From JAEUIG01 sp046349775 (GTDB lineage: Bacteria; Planctomycetota; Planctomycetia; Planctomycetales; Planctomycetaceae): 54,278 nt of DNA. The translations under genes were made by a program, and so were the position numbers. The stretch is from assembly GCA_046349775.1 (NCBI GenBank), contig JAXMBS010000038.1, positions 1 through 54,278 of the forward strand. The letters are read 5' to 3'. Positions 47,353-54,278 of the stretch are shown piece by piece. The notes beneath the pieces are model-generated. The model saw only the letters and a list, made by a program, of their open reading frames with translations. It made no database searches and was not told the DNA's origin. How positions within the stretch are numbered: the first letter of the stretch is position 1; every line of letters begins with the position of its first letter.

Positions 47353-48570
47353 GTGCCCGACTTCTCCTACATCGCCCGTGAACTGACTGGCCGACAGGTC
47401 ACAGGGATGGTGTCGGCCTCGAGCCAGCAGGACGCGCTCGCCCTGCTGTCCTCGCGGCAGTTGTTCCCGGTGAAAGTCGCACCGGCCGTCCCGGACGCTC
47501 CCGCCCACCAGCGGCTCCTGGGACCACGGAGAATCCGCGCGCGGCAGTTGGCGGTCTTCTACTCGCAGCTGGCCGACCTGCTGAAGTCGGGTGTGCCGCT
47601 GCTCCGTTCGCTGGAACTCCTTGAAGAACAGACGGCGAATTCGTCGTTTCAACAGGTGCTGCAGGACGTCCGCGAGCAGGTGGCCGACGGCAGCCGGCTG
47701 CACGAAGCGCTCGCGCGGCACCGCAAGGTGTTCGGCGAACTCGTCCTGAGCATGGTCCGCGCCGGCGAGGAAGGGGGCTTCGTCGAGGAAGTGCTCAAAC
47801 GCACCGCCGCATTCACCGATCATCAGGAAGACCTCAAGGGGCGCGTCGTCGGCGCCATGGTCTACCCGATTTTCCTGTCGGTGTTCGGCTCCGGCGTCGT
47901 GGCCGTCCTGCTGATCAAGTTCGTCCCCCGCTTTGAAAAGACCGTCTTTGCCAACCTGGCGCAGCGCGGCGAGCTCCCCTGGGCGACGACCACGCTGCTG
48001 AGCATGAGCAACTTCACCCAGAAATACTGGATCCTGATCGCGCTCGCTCTGGCGGCCGCCGTCTTCGGACTGCGCAAGTGGCTGGAAACAGAGCCTGGGC
48101 GCTGGCGGGCCGACCAGCTTCGCCTGCGGGCGTACGGCGTCGGGCGCATCGTTCGCAGCCTGGCGGTGGCCCGCTTCTGCCGCGTGCTCGGCACGCTCCT
48201 GCACAACGGCGTGCCGATCCTGCAATCCTTGCGGATCGCCAAGGACGCGACCGGCAACGTCGTCCTCAGCCAGGCCATCGCCGACGCGGCCGAGAATATT
48301 TCCGAAGGCAAGTCGCTGGCCAAGCCGCTGGGACAAAGCGGACACTTTCCCCGCGACATCGTGGAAATGATCGCCGTCGGCGAGGAGGCCAACAATCTGG
48401 AACAGGTGCTCGTCGACATCGCCGACAACCTGGAGCGCAGGACCGGCCGCGAACTCGACTTGAGCGTGCGTCTGCTCGAGCCGCTGATGCTGGTCGCCAT
48501 GGCCGGTGTCGTGCTATTTGTCGTCATGGCGCTGTTGCTGCCGATCCTTCAGTCGTCGAGCGCGGTTTAA
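47353..48570 (+). CDS. gspF: type II secretion inner-membrane platform protein GspF
   Basis: The protein has the two GspF domains: ARQLAVFYSQLADLLKSGVP with LRSLELLEEQ, and the C-terminal copy VARFCRVLGTLLHNGVPILQ with LRIAKD. Three hydrophobic segments lie near residues 170-198, 222-240 and 376-398. The start codon is GTG at 47353 (MPDFSYIARELTGRQVTG). The start lies immediately after a word-repeat element, without a clear ribosome site. Its length, 405 residues, is normal. GspF connects the ATPase to the growing pseudopilus. Confidence 0.92.
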   Translation: MPDFSYIARELTGRQVTGMVSASSQQDALALLSSRQLFPVKVAPAVPDAPAHQRLLGPRRIRARQLAVFYSQLADLLKSGVPLLRSLELLEEQTANSSFQQVLQDVREQVADGSRLHEALARHRKVFGELVLSMVRAGEEGGFVEEVLKRTAAFTDHQEDLKGRVVGAMVYPIFLSVFGSGVVAVLLIKFVPRFEKTVFANLAQRGELPWATTTLLSMSNFTQKYWILIALALAAAVFGLRKWLETEPGRWRADQLRLRAYGVGRIVRSLAVARFCRVLGTLLHNGVPILQSLRIAKDATGNVVLSQAIADAAENISEGKSLAKPLGQSGHFPRDIVEMIAVGEEANNLEQVLVDIADNLERRTGRELDLSVRLLEPLMLVAMAGVVLFVVMALLLPILQSSSAV

Positions 48571-48572
48571 GA

Positions 48573-48688
48573 GTGGATAGCACACAGTGGGTCGTGGGTA
48601 GTTGATAGCGTTGGTTGAACACTTGTATGACGATGGGTTGTTGGAATCCCTTTGCTACCCACTACCAACTACCCACTACCAACTTAGG
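48573..48688. repeat. word-repeat inverted-repeat element (GTGGGTAGTTG words) before gspG
   Basis: The left arm (GTGGGTCGTGGGTAGTTGAT, 48587-48617) is matched in reverse by TACCCACTACCAACTACC and on, 48656-48683. It occupies most of the gspF-gspG gap; the gspG ribosome site AGGAG (48686) is directly adjacent. Confidence 0.75.
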
Positions 48689-48698
48689 AGTTGACACC

Positions 48699-49169
48699 AT
48701 GCGTGCTGCACGTCCTCAAACTTCCACCCGCCGCCGCAGCGGCTTCTCGCTGCTCGAACTTCTGATTGTGCTGGCGATCATCGGACTGATCGCCGCCATG
48801 GTCCTGCCGAACCTGATCGGCCGTCAGCAGCAGGCGAATATCGACATTACCAAGGAGTCCATCCACAGCCTGGACCAGGCCCTCAAGCTCTACGCCGTTG
48901 ATCACAACGCTCAGTATCCCACGGGTGGAGCCGACGCCCTGACGCACCTGGTCCAGCCGGTGGACCGCAACAATCAGAGAATGCCGGCCTACATCGAGAG
49001 GATTCCCACCGACGCCTGGGGCAGGCCTCTGAACTACGAGTATCCCAATACGAAGGCTCAGACCACCGTCGACAAGCCGGCCATCTGGTCGTACGGCCCC
49101 GATGGCAAAGACGACAACGGCTCCAACGACGACATCAACAACTGGACCACCACGACCACAGCGAAGTAG
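48699..49169 (+). CDS. gspG: major pseudopilin GspG
   Basis: The leader ends RRRSG, followed by the pilin helix FSLLELLIVLAIIGLIAAMV with Glu at +5. The C-terminal half shows the GspG calcium-site pattern (PTDAWGRPLNYEYPN, WSYGPDGKDDNGSNDDINNW). The start at 48699 follows AGGAG with 8 bases spacing. The 156-residue length is normal. GspG is the main subunit of the pseudopilus and is processed by a prepilin peptidase that is not in the window. Confidence 0.93.
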   Translation: MRAARPQTSTRRRSGFSLLELLIVLAIIGLIAAMVLPNLIGRQQQANIDITKESIHSLDQALKLYAVDHNAQYPTGGADALTHLVQPVDRNNQRMPAYIERIPTDAWGRPLNYEYPNTKAQTTVDKPAIWSYGPDGKDDNGSNDDINNWTTTTTAK

Positions 49170-49179
49170 CGACGCTGGA

Positions 49180-49200
49180 CGGAAGCGTCAGCGCCCGGAG
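49180..49200 (+). repeat. oriented 3'-end repeat (CGGAAGCGTCAGCGCC type), copy 3
   Basis: CGGAAGCGTCAGCGCCCGGA starts 11 bases after the gspG stop, in the gene's orientation, as after mcsB and the MBL gene. Confidence 0.65.
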
Positions 49201-49263
49201 CGACACGATCGAAACTTTCGGATCGCAGATTCGTCACGATGACATCCAATCGATGCACATACC

Positions 49264-49950
49264 GTGAACGCCGGCTCGACCAGACTCTTCCGCGCTGCAA
49301 CCCGCCGTGACGGGCGTCCGCTCCCGCTCCGTGCGGCGTTCACGATCCTCGAACTGGTCCTCGCGCTCGCGGTGATCGCCGTGGTGATGGGCCTCGCTTG
49401 GCCAGTGATGCTGCGGTTCTCGGCCGAACACGCACTCAAGGAAAACGTCGAACAGGTCCGCTCCCGGCTGGCGCGCACGCGGCTGTTGACCATCGGCGCA
49501 GGGCTGACGTACCAGTTCCGCTATGAACCGGGCGGGCGCCGCTGTCTGACCATGCCGCTGGAGCGCCCTCTCGGCGCCTCCGGCGGATCGAACGCCACTG
49601 GCAGCGCCGGCGCCGTGACCGGATCGTCGGGCTCCGCCACGCAGACGCAGGCACTCGTCCTCGAATTGGCAGAGGGCTTGCGATTTCTGTCGTCCCCCCC
49701 CGGTCCCGCCGCGCTGACACAACCGGACGCCGCCGAGCGCGTGTCTGAGGACATGCTCACGATGTTTGGCGCGCCGACCTCGCTGGCACAGGTCGGTTGG
49801 TCGAAAGCCATCCCCTTCCGACCCGACGGAACATCGCAGGACACAACCTTCGTCGTGGCCGACGCGGACGGCCGATATCAGGTACTCAGCGTGCGCGGCT
49901 TGACCGCCGCAGTCTCCGTCGGCCCCATCGAAAGGGAGCGCCGACGATGA
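49264..49950 (+). CDS. gspH: minor pseudopilin GspH
   Basis: The leader MNAGSTRLFRAATRRDGRPL is followed by the pilin segment RAAFTILELVLALAVIAVVM. The -1 residue is Ala rather than Gly, as in gspJ. The Glu at +5 of the helix is present. The remaining beta domain is long (228 residues in total) and contains a Ser/Gly/Thr insertion (SGGSNATGSAGAVTGSSGSA). The start is GTG at 49264. The stop overlaps the start of gspI by four bases (ATGA). Identity as GspH rests on order and the pilin helix, since H pseudopilins diverge strongly. Confidence 0.82.
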   Translation: MNAGSTRLFRAATRRDGRPLPLRAAFTILELVLALAVIAVVMGLAWPVMLRFSAEHALKENVEQVRSRLARTRLLTIGAGLTYQFRYEPGGRRCLTMPLERPLGASGGSNATGSAGAVTGSSGSATQTQALVLELAEGLRFLSSPPGPAALTQPDAAERVSEDMLTMFGAPTSLAQVGWSKAIPFRPDGTSQDTTFVVADADGRYQVLSVRGLTAAVSVGPIERERRR

Positions 49951-50477
49951 ACAAGAATAAATTCGAAATTCGCAATTCGAAATTCAAATTTCCCCGAAGG
50001 GGGGGTATGTCCCTCCTCGAAGTCTTGATCGCCCTCGCACTTTCCTCGCCGCCACCGCAATGATCGGTCAGCTCGTGTCGACCGGCACAGGCTGCGATTT
50101 CATGCCCAGTTCACGCCGAAGCCGCCCGCCCAGCGAAACCGTCATGGCCGAGGCGGCAGGCACGATCCCGCTGGAATCGACCGCCGCCACGCCTTTTGAA
50201 GACGATCCCGAGTGGTCGTGGCTGCTCACCGTCACCGATGGCCTGATCGCCGACCTGCTGCAGGTACAGGGCCACGGTGATGCCCAGCGGCTGGACAACC
50301 GCCGGTCCAGTTCACACTCGTCCGCTGGGTCCGCAATCCCGAACTGTGGACCCAGTCCACGGTCAGCGGCACAGGCGCATCTTCACCGGCAGCACATCGA
50401 CGGGAGCCACAATACGATGATCCTCGTCGAGGAGCACAATGTTCACTGCATGTGTGGTCGCATCACCGACGCAGTGA
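49947..50477 (+). pseudogene. gspI: minor pseudopilin GspI, frameshifted, with a repeat in its leader
   Basis: ATG 49947 overlaps the gspH stop by four bases. The leader is MNKNKFEIRNSKFKFPRRGG, then the pilin helix MSLLEVLIALA. The frame is lost at 50040 or so, where FLAATAMIGQLVSTGT continues in another frame, and again later; VMAEAAGTIPLESTAATPFE and FEDDPEWSWLLTVTD match GspI. The last frame ends MFTACVVASPTQ, whose TGA overlaps the GTG of gspJ. At least three frame changes are needed. The leader is unusual: residues 4-15 are encoded by a word-repeat tract (AATTCGAAATTCGCAATTCG). Confidence 0.78.
49956..49993 (+). repeat. word-repeat tract (TTCGAAATT words) inside the gspI leader
   Basis: AATTCGAAATTCGCAATTCG and AAATTCAAATTT are tandem variants of TTCGAAATT. 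The tract lies inside the coding sequence, between an overlap-fixed start and the prepilin cleavage site. Confidence 0.75.
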
Positions 50478-51559
50478 GTGCTCGACCACAAGTTTCACAT
50501 TTCAAATTTGAGATTTCAGATCCAGCCGCTCCAATTTGCAATTGGCAATTTGCAATCGTCAATTTGCAATCTTCCGTCTTTCCGATCGGTTTTCGCTGCC
50601 GCATCTCGCGAAACCTCCCTCGCGCCGCCTTCACCCTCGTCGAGCTCCTCGCCGCGCTGGGAATAAGCCTCCTGCTGATCGCCGCTGTCTCCGCCTCGAT
50701 CGAAATCTATCTGCGGGTGACGACCACCGGACAGGTCGCCATCGAACGGCAGCAGGTGACGCGCGCTCTTCTCGACCAGTTGACGCGCGACATTTCGTCG
50801 ATTGTTTACTGGGTGCCGGAATCGACCGACTCCGCAGATTCGACGTCAAGCACTGACAGCGGATCGTCGAGCAGCAGCAGTTCGTCAGGCAGCAACGGCT
50901 CGTCCTCCGGCGGATCGCCAACCACCACAACGACGACCACAACGACGACGGTGCAGGATCCGGAAACCGCTTACACGACGACGAGCCTCGGACTGATCGG
51001 CGACAGCCAGTCGCTGCTGTTGCATATCAGCCGCCCGGTCCGCGACCTCAACTACACACCTGCGCAAAACGCGACCAGCATCAGCTCGCGGACCAGCGAC
51101 CTGTTGTCGGTCCAATACTTCCTGGCGCAGCCGGGTGCCGATGGTCTCGCGGGCGAAGTTTCCGCGCAGCGCGCCCAGACGCCAACCGATTCCGCCGCGC
51201 GAGTATCGACCGGCGGCCCGGCGGGCCTCGCCCGGCTGGAAGCAGACGAAATGGCGATGGACCATGCCGAGGTCGAAATGGACACCGCGGCGCTCGCAAC
51301 AGCGGCTCAAGTCATCGCGCCGGAGATCGCAGCCGTCCAGTTCCGCTATTACGACGGCCAGGCCTGGGTCGAGGCGTGGGACAGCACCGCTATGGAAAGC
51401 CTGCCGCTGGCGATCGAGGTCACGCTGAGCTTTCGCGATTTCGAAGCCGAGGCCCGTACGCCCGTCGCGCTGGCCGGCGTCGCGCCGATCGGCCTGACGG
51501 TGCGGCACGTGATCGCTGTCCCGCTGGCCGTGCCGGCTGAAGCCACGGAGGCGCCATGA
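50474..51559 (+). CDS. gspJ: minor pseudopilin GspJ with a 52-residue leader
   Basis: The GTG at 50474 overlaps the gspI stop (GTGA), and the frame is open to the stop that overlaps gspK. The pilin helix is AFTLVELLAALGISLLLIAA, with Ala at -1 in place of Gly. Before it lie about 52 residues, of which roughly 7-40 are written by word-repeat tracts (HFKFEISDP, NWQFAIVNLQSSVF). The later part has a Ser/Gly/Thr linker near residues 120-160 (SSSSSSSSGSNGSSSGG, then a Thr run) and the GspJ-like end FRYYDGQAWVEAWDS. The long leader is odd and is discussed in the findings. Confidence 0.82.
   Translation: MSARPQVSHFKFEISDPAAPICNWQFAIVNLQSSVFPIGFRCRISRNLPRAAFTLVELLAALGISLLLIAAVSASIEIYLRVTTTGQVAIERQQVTRALLDQLTRDISSIVYWVPESTDSADSTSSTDSGSSSSSSSSGSNGSSSGGSPTTTTTTTTTTVQDPETAYTTTSLGLIGDSQSLLLHISRPVRDLNYTPAQNATSISSRTSDLLSVQYFLAQPGADGLAGEVSAQRAQTPTDSAARVSTGGPAGLARLEADEMAMDHAEVEMDTAALATAAQVIAPEIAAVQFRYYDGQAWVEAWDSTAMESLPLAIEVTLSFRDFEAEARTPVALAGVAPIGLTVRHVIAVPLAVPAEATEAP
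50493..50576 (+). repeat. word-repeat tracts (ATTTCA and TTGCAAT words) inside the gspJ leader
   Basis: Two tracts: CACATTTCAAATTTGAGATT and on, then CAATTTGCAATTGGCAATTT and on. The second shares TTGCAATCTTCCG with the tract at 38845. Confidence 0.75.
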
Positions 51560-53436
51560 ATCAAGCCCGTTGTCCGCTGCAGGGCGTCTGGCGATCCGCC
51601 AACGCGGCGCCGGTTCGTGGGCCGGCGATTGCGAATTGCGAATCGCGTATTGCGTATCGAAATTGCTCAATCCGCAAATTGCAATCCCCCCGCGTCGGCA
51701 GCGCCCTCATCGTCGTCCTGGTTCTCATCGTCATGCTCTCGCTGGCGGCCTACCAGTTCTCGGACCGGATGATCGCCGAAAACGAGGCTTCCGAATATGG
51801 GCTCCGGCAGGCGGAAGCACTGGCGTGCGCCGAATCCGGCATTGAGTACGCGGCCACCCTCCTCGGCCAGACAGAAGACCCTGACCAGCCGTTGAACCTC
51901 TATCACAATCCATCCGAGTTTGCCGGAGTCATGGTCGCGGTCGCCTCCGTCGAAGAAAACCGCGGTCGATTCACATTTGTCGCCCCTCTCCAGACCGATG
52001 CCAGTGGGACCCGCGTCCGCGCCGGATTGATCGACGAATCTGCCAAGTTGAATCTCAATGCCATTTCGTCGTTCGGCCTCGAGGAGGCACAGGAAGCGGC
52101 CATGCTGATGAATCTCCCCGGAATGACCGAGGAAATCGCCGACGCCATCCTCGACTGGATCGATGACAACGACGAGCCGAGGTCGTTCGGCGCCGAGAGC
52201 GATACGTACGAGTCGCGGACGCCGCCCTATGCCGCGCGCAACGCGCCGCTCGAATCGCTCGATGAACTGCTGCTGGTGGCAGGGGTCACGCCGCAGTTGC
52301 TCTTCGGCGAGGATGCCAACCACAACGGCCTGCTCGATCCGAACGAAAACGACGGCGACGCCTCCCTGCCCCCCGATGACGCGGATGGGATCCTCAATCC
52401 GGGCTGGGCGGCTTTCCTGACGGTCTCCAGCCGTGAATCGAACCTGCGCGCCGACGGGACCGACAAAATCGACGTCAATCAGTCGCTGCTCACAGACCTC
52501 TACGACCAACTGGCCGAAGACCTCGATGAAACGCAGGCCCTGTTCATCACCGCCTACCGTCTCAACGGTCCGTTGAATCCTCCGACGACCGGCAGTTCGT
52601 CCGGTTCGTCCTCCGGCAGCGGATCGGGAGGTTCCGGCGGTGGATCAGGAGGTTCATCATCTGGTGGGCAATCGGGCGGCTCTTCCTCCAGCGGACGTAA
52701 CGGCGGATCGTCCAGCTCGCAATCGACCGGCAATCAGCAGACGGACCAGGCGCTGCGGCAGGCGGCATCGGGGATGGCGGCGGCCGTCGGTGGCGCCAGC
52801 GGCCAGCCCGTCACGCGCGGCGGACTCGATATCTCCGCCGGTCCCAAACAGGACATCACGTCGCTCTTCGAACTGGTCGACGCCCAGGTTCGCGTGTCGC
52901 TCAACAAGCAGCCCGCGACCATCCTGAACAGCCCCTGGCAATCCGGCGCCGGATTGAACGAAACTCTCCGCACGCTCTTCAACACCGTGACCACCAGCAC
53001 CTCGACCACAATCGAGGGACGAATCAACGTCAACGAAGCCCGCCGCGAAGTCCTGCTGGGAATTCCGAACATGACGGAGCAGACGGTCGACCAGATCATG
53101 TCGAAACAACTGGTCTCCCAGGACGGCGCGCCGCTGACCGATACCCTCATCCAGCGGTCCAGCCCCGGCTGGCTGTTGAGTGACCAGTTGGTCGATGTCG
53201 CCACGATGACTCAACTGGATCCGTACGTCACGACCGGCGGCGACGTGTTCCAGATGCAGGTCCTGGGCCACTTTGACGGGCGTGGTCCGGTTGTGCGGAT
53301 TGAAGCGACCATCGACCGGTCCGAATCCCCGCCGCGCGTCGTGAGCCGGCGGGATTTGACGCCCCTGGGCCCGGGCTACCGCCCCGAATCGCTCGTTCCT
53401 GCCGGCTCGGGGACGACGGTCTCGGGATCGCAGTGA
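51556..53436 (+). CDS. gspK: minor pseudopilin GspK with a repeat-derived 48-residue leader
   Basis: The ATG at 51556 overlaps the gspJ stop by four bases. The pilin helix is SALIVVLVLIVMLSLAAYQF after PRVG; like other GspK proteins it lacks the Glu at +5. The SAM-like domain follows (LMNLPGMTEEIADAILDWID). There is an EF-hand-like loop (EDANHNGLLDPNENDG) and a Ser/Gly linker near residues 345-400 (SSGSGSGGSGGGSGGSSSGG). A second helical domain starts near 490 (INVNEARREVLLGIPNMTEQ). Residues about 24-44 of the leader (IANCESRIAYRNCSIRK) are written by a word-repeat tract. GspK caps the pseudopilus tip. Confidence 0.85.
   Translation: MNQARCPLQGVWRSANAAPVRGPAIANCESRIAYRNCSIRKLQSPRVGSALIVVLVLIVMLSLAAYQFSDRMIAENEASEYGLRQAEALACAESGIEYAATLLGQTEDPDQPLNLYHNPSEFAGVMVAVASVEENRGRFTFVAPLQTDASGTRVRAGLIDESAKLNLNAISSFGLEEAQEAAMLMNLPGMTEEIADAILDWIDDNDEPRSFGAESDTYESRTPPYAARNAPLESLDELLLVAGVTPQLLFGEDANHNGLLDPNENDGDASLPPDDADGILNPGWAAFLTVSSRESNLRADGTDKIDVNQSLLTDLYDQLAEDLDETQALFITAYRLNGPLNPPTTGSSSGSSSGSGSGGSGGGSGGSSSGGQSGGSSSSGRNGGSSSSQSTGNQQTDQALRQAASGMAAAVGGASGQPVTRGGLDISAGPKQDITSLFELVDAQVRVSLNKQPATILNSPWQSGAGLNETLRTLFNTVTTSTSTTIEGRINVNEARREVLLGIPNMTEQTVDQIMSKQLVSQDGAPLTDTLIQRSSPGWLLSDQLVDVATMTQLDPYVTTGGDVFQMQVLGHFDGRGPVVRIEATIDRSESPPRVVSRRDLTPLGPGYRPESLVPAGSGTTVSGSQ
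51626..51686 (+). repeat. word-repeat tract (ATTGCGAA words) inside the gspK leader
   Basis: GATTGCGAATTGCGAATCGC, GTATTGCGTATCGAAATTGC and CGCAAATTGCAAT are degenerate tandem words. The tract lies between the overlap-fixed ATG and the cleavage site. Confidence 0.75.
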
Positions 53437-53500
53437 CGCCCGGTCGATCTTTTCAGAGGCAGATTTCCATCACTTCAGACAACACGCATCAGCTCCGCCC

Positions 53501-53534
53501 CCGACCCACGATCGACGACCCACTACCCACTGTA
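53501..53534 (+). repeat. word-repeat tract (CGACCCA / CTACCCA words) before the last gene
   Basis: CGACCCACGATCGACGACCC and CACTACCCACTGT resemble the right arm of the element before gspG. A single arm only is seen. Confidence 0.55.
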
Positions 53535-53541
53535 CTTTCGC

Positions 53542-54278
53542 ATGTCCAGCGGCTCACGGTTCTTTCGCAGTGATTCGTCAGCCGACTACGTCGCCCTCGA
53601 TTGGGAGAGCGCCGAGGTCCGACTCGCCGCTGCGCGCGTCGGTGGCGGCCGCATGACGCTGCTCGGTGCGGCCAGAGCGGAATTGCCTGCGGGCGCCGAC
53701 GGCAAGCTCCACCAGACCGCCGCTGCTGACAGCGTGCGCCGGGCATGGGGCACGCTCCCGGTTAAGTCGCCGCGCGCACTGCTGGTCTTGCCGCGCGACC
53801 TCGTCGTCGTCCGCAAGCTCGACCTCCCCACCGTCCCGGACAATGAACTTCCCGATCTCGTCCGGTTGCAGGCAGCGACGAAACTGGCGACCCCCGTCGA
53901 TCGCCTCGCGCTCGATTACCTGCCGCTCGCCGCAGCGCCGGAGAGCCTCGGCCGCTCGGTGCTGCTGGTCAGCGCCGATCAGGAGCGCCTGCAGGGAATC
54001 GTCGCGGCGGCCCGCCAGGCGGGACTGGAGCCGGTCGGCGCCGTCACAAGCACAATCAGCGTGGCCGAACTGGCGCTCCGCTGCATCGATAGCTCATCCG
54101 GGTTGATTCTCGTCGCCTGGCAGCATCGGCAGCGGCTGGAACTCTTCGCCATGTACGAGCGCGTGCCGATCTTCTCGTACTCGCTGACACTGCCCGAGGG
54201 AGACGCCGCCGGCCGGTCGCAACTGCTGCGGGCCGAACTGTCGCGCGTGCAGGTCGCCGTCCGTCAGGCGCAGCACGA
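53542..54278 (+). CDS. GspL/PilM-like assembly protein, 3' truncated by the window
   Basis: The frame begins with ATG 53542 and is open to the window end (245 residues visible). It reads MSSGSRFFRSDSSADYVALD, then a regular actin-like ATPase-fold pattern: SPRALLVLPRDLVVVRKLDL, NELPDLVRLQAATKLATPVD, RSVLLVSADQERLQGIVAAA and LILVAWQHRQRLELFAMYER. This resembles the cytoplasmic domain of GspL or PilM, which anchor GspE to the inner membrane. No membrane helix is visible in the part present. It is 105 bases downstream of gspK, with a word-repeat tract in between. A GspL or PilM label depends on the missing C-terminus. Confidence 0.72.
   Translation, partial: MSSGSRFFRSDSSADYVALDWESAEVRLAAARVGGGRMTLLGAARAELPAGADGKLHQTAAADSVRRAWGTLPVKSPRALLVLPRDLVVVRKLDLPTVPDNELPDLVRLQAATKLATPVDRLALDYLPLAAAPESLGRSVLLVSADQERLQGIVAAARQAGLEPVGAVTSTISVAELALRCIDSSSGLILVAWQHRQRLELFAMYERVPIFSYSLTLPEGDAAGRSQLLRAELSRVQVAVRQAQH

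Noticed and set aside
48573..48688. CRISPR array
   Set aside because: The repeats are degenerate short words in two inverted arms, with no fixed-length repeat-spacer pattern and no cas genes.

Overview
The window is GC-rich, densely coding bacterial DNA, most likely from a planctomycete (Planctomycetales-type, probably a metagenome-assembled genome). The pointers are the gene families: short secreted proteins, a PQQ-like propeller, a TAT-exported Gfo/Idh/MocA oxidoreductase, a ceramidase-like hydrolase, DUF1844, McsA/McsB, a planctomycete-style type II secretion locus with long Ser/Gly/Thr linkers, and intergenic gaps full of several interspersed repeat families. Genus cannot be read from the sequence.

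Layout. 1-9 kb: end of a membrane glycosyltransferase, miaB, a secreted unknown, trpE (minus strand), the mcsA-mcsB arginine-kinase pair behind a near-consensus promoter, a CDP-alcohol phosphatidyltransferase and an MFS transporter. 9-17 kb: a secreted GH32-like propeller protein, a broken FHA-GAF-histidine kinase, two coupled PH-domain membrane genes, a secreted CocE/NonD hydrolase and a NagD-type HAD phosphatase. 17-25 kb: a small coiled-coil exported protein, an NsrR-like regulator with its own operator and a CxxCH haem protein, a Gfo/Idh/MocA oxidoreductase, a TPR-like and a HEAT-like exported protein, and a rhomboid protease. 25-41 kb: tRNA-Thr(CGT), nadE, a PpiC-type foldase, a ceramidase-like protein, an enolase-superfamily dehydratase, an M48 protease, a DapA-like aldolase, hemD behind a structured RNA and terminator, DUF1844, an MBL hydrolase, crcB, a PQQ-propeller, and two exported proteins, one of them with EF-hands. 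41.7 kb to the end: a type II secretion/pseudopilus operon. It encodes a large secretin-N-domain protein without the barrel, then GspE, F, G, H, I, J, K and the start of a GspL/PilM-like protein, with H-I, I-J and J-K overlapping by 4 bp.

Two things stand out. First, almost every longer gap holds repeats. The most striking are word-repeat elements: each is built from short degenerate words, often as two inverted arms, and each uses different words. In the secretion operon they sit at nearly every junction, and in gspI, gspJ and gspK they lie inside the coding sequence, between an overlap-fixed start codon and the prepilin cleavage site. Second, a minus-strand RNA of about 128 nt, with nested helices and a strong intrinsic terminator, lies just upstream of hemD, and an NsrR-type 23-bp dyad overlaps the promoter of the Rrf2 gene.

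About ten genes carry one or more frameshifts, worst at 12-16 kb and 19-21 kb. Their protein motifs stay intact across the shifts, so indel errors in the assembly are likelier than real decay; these entries are typed pseudogene only in the sense of broken as given. All calls come from reading the sequence; no database search was run.
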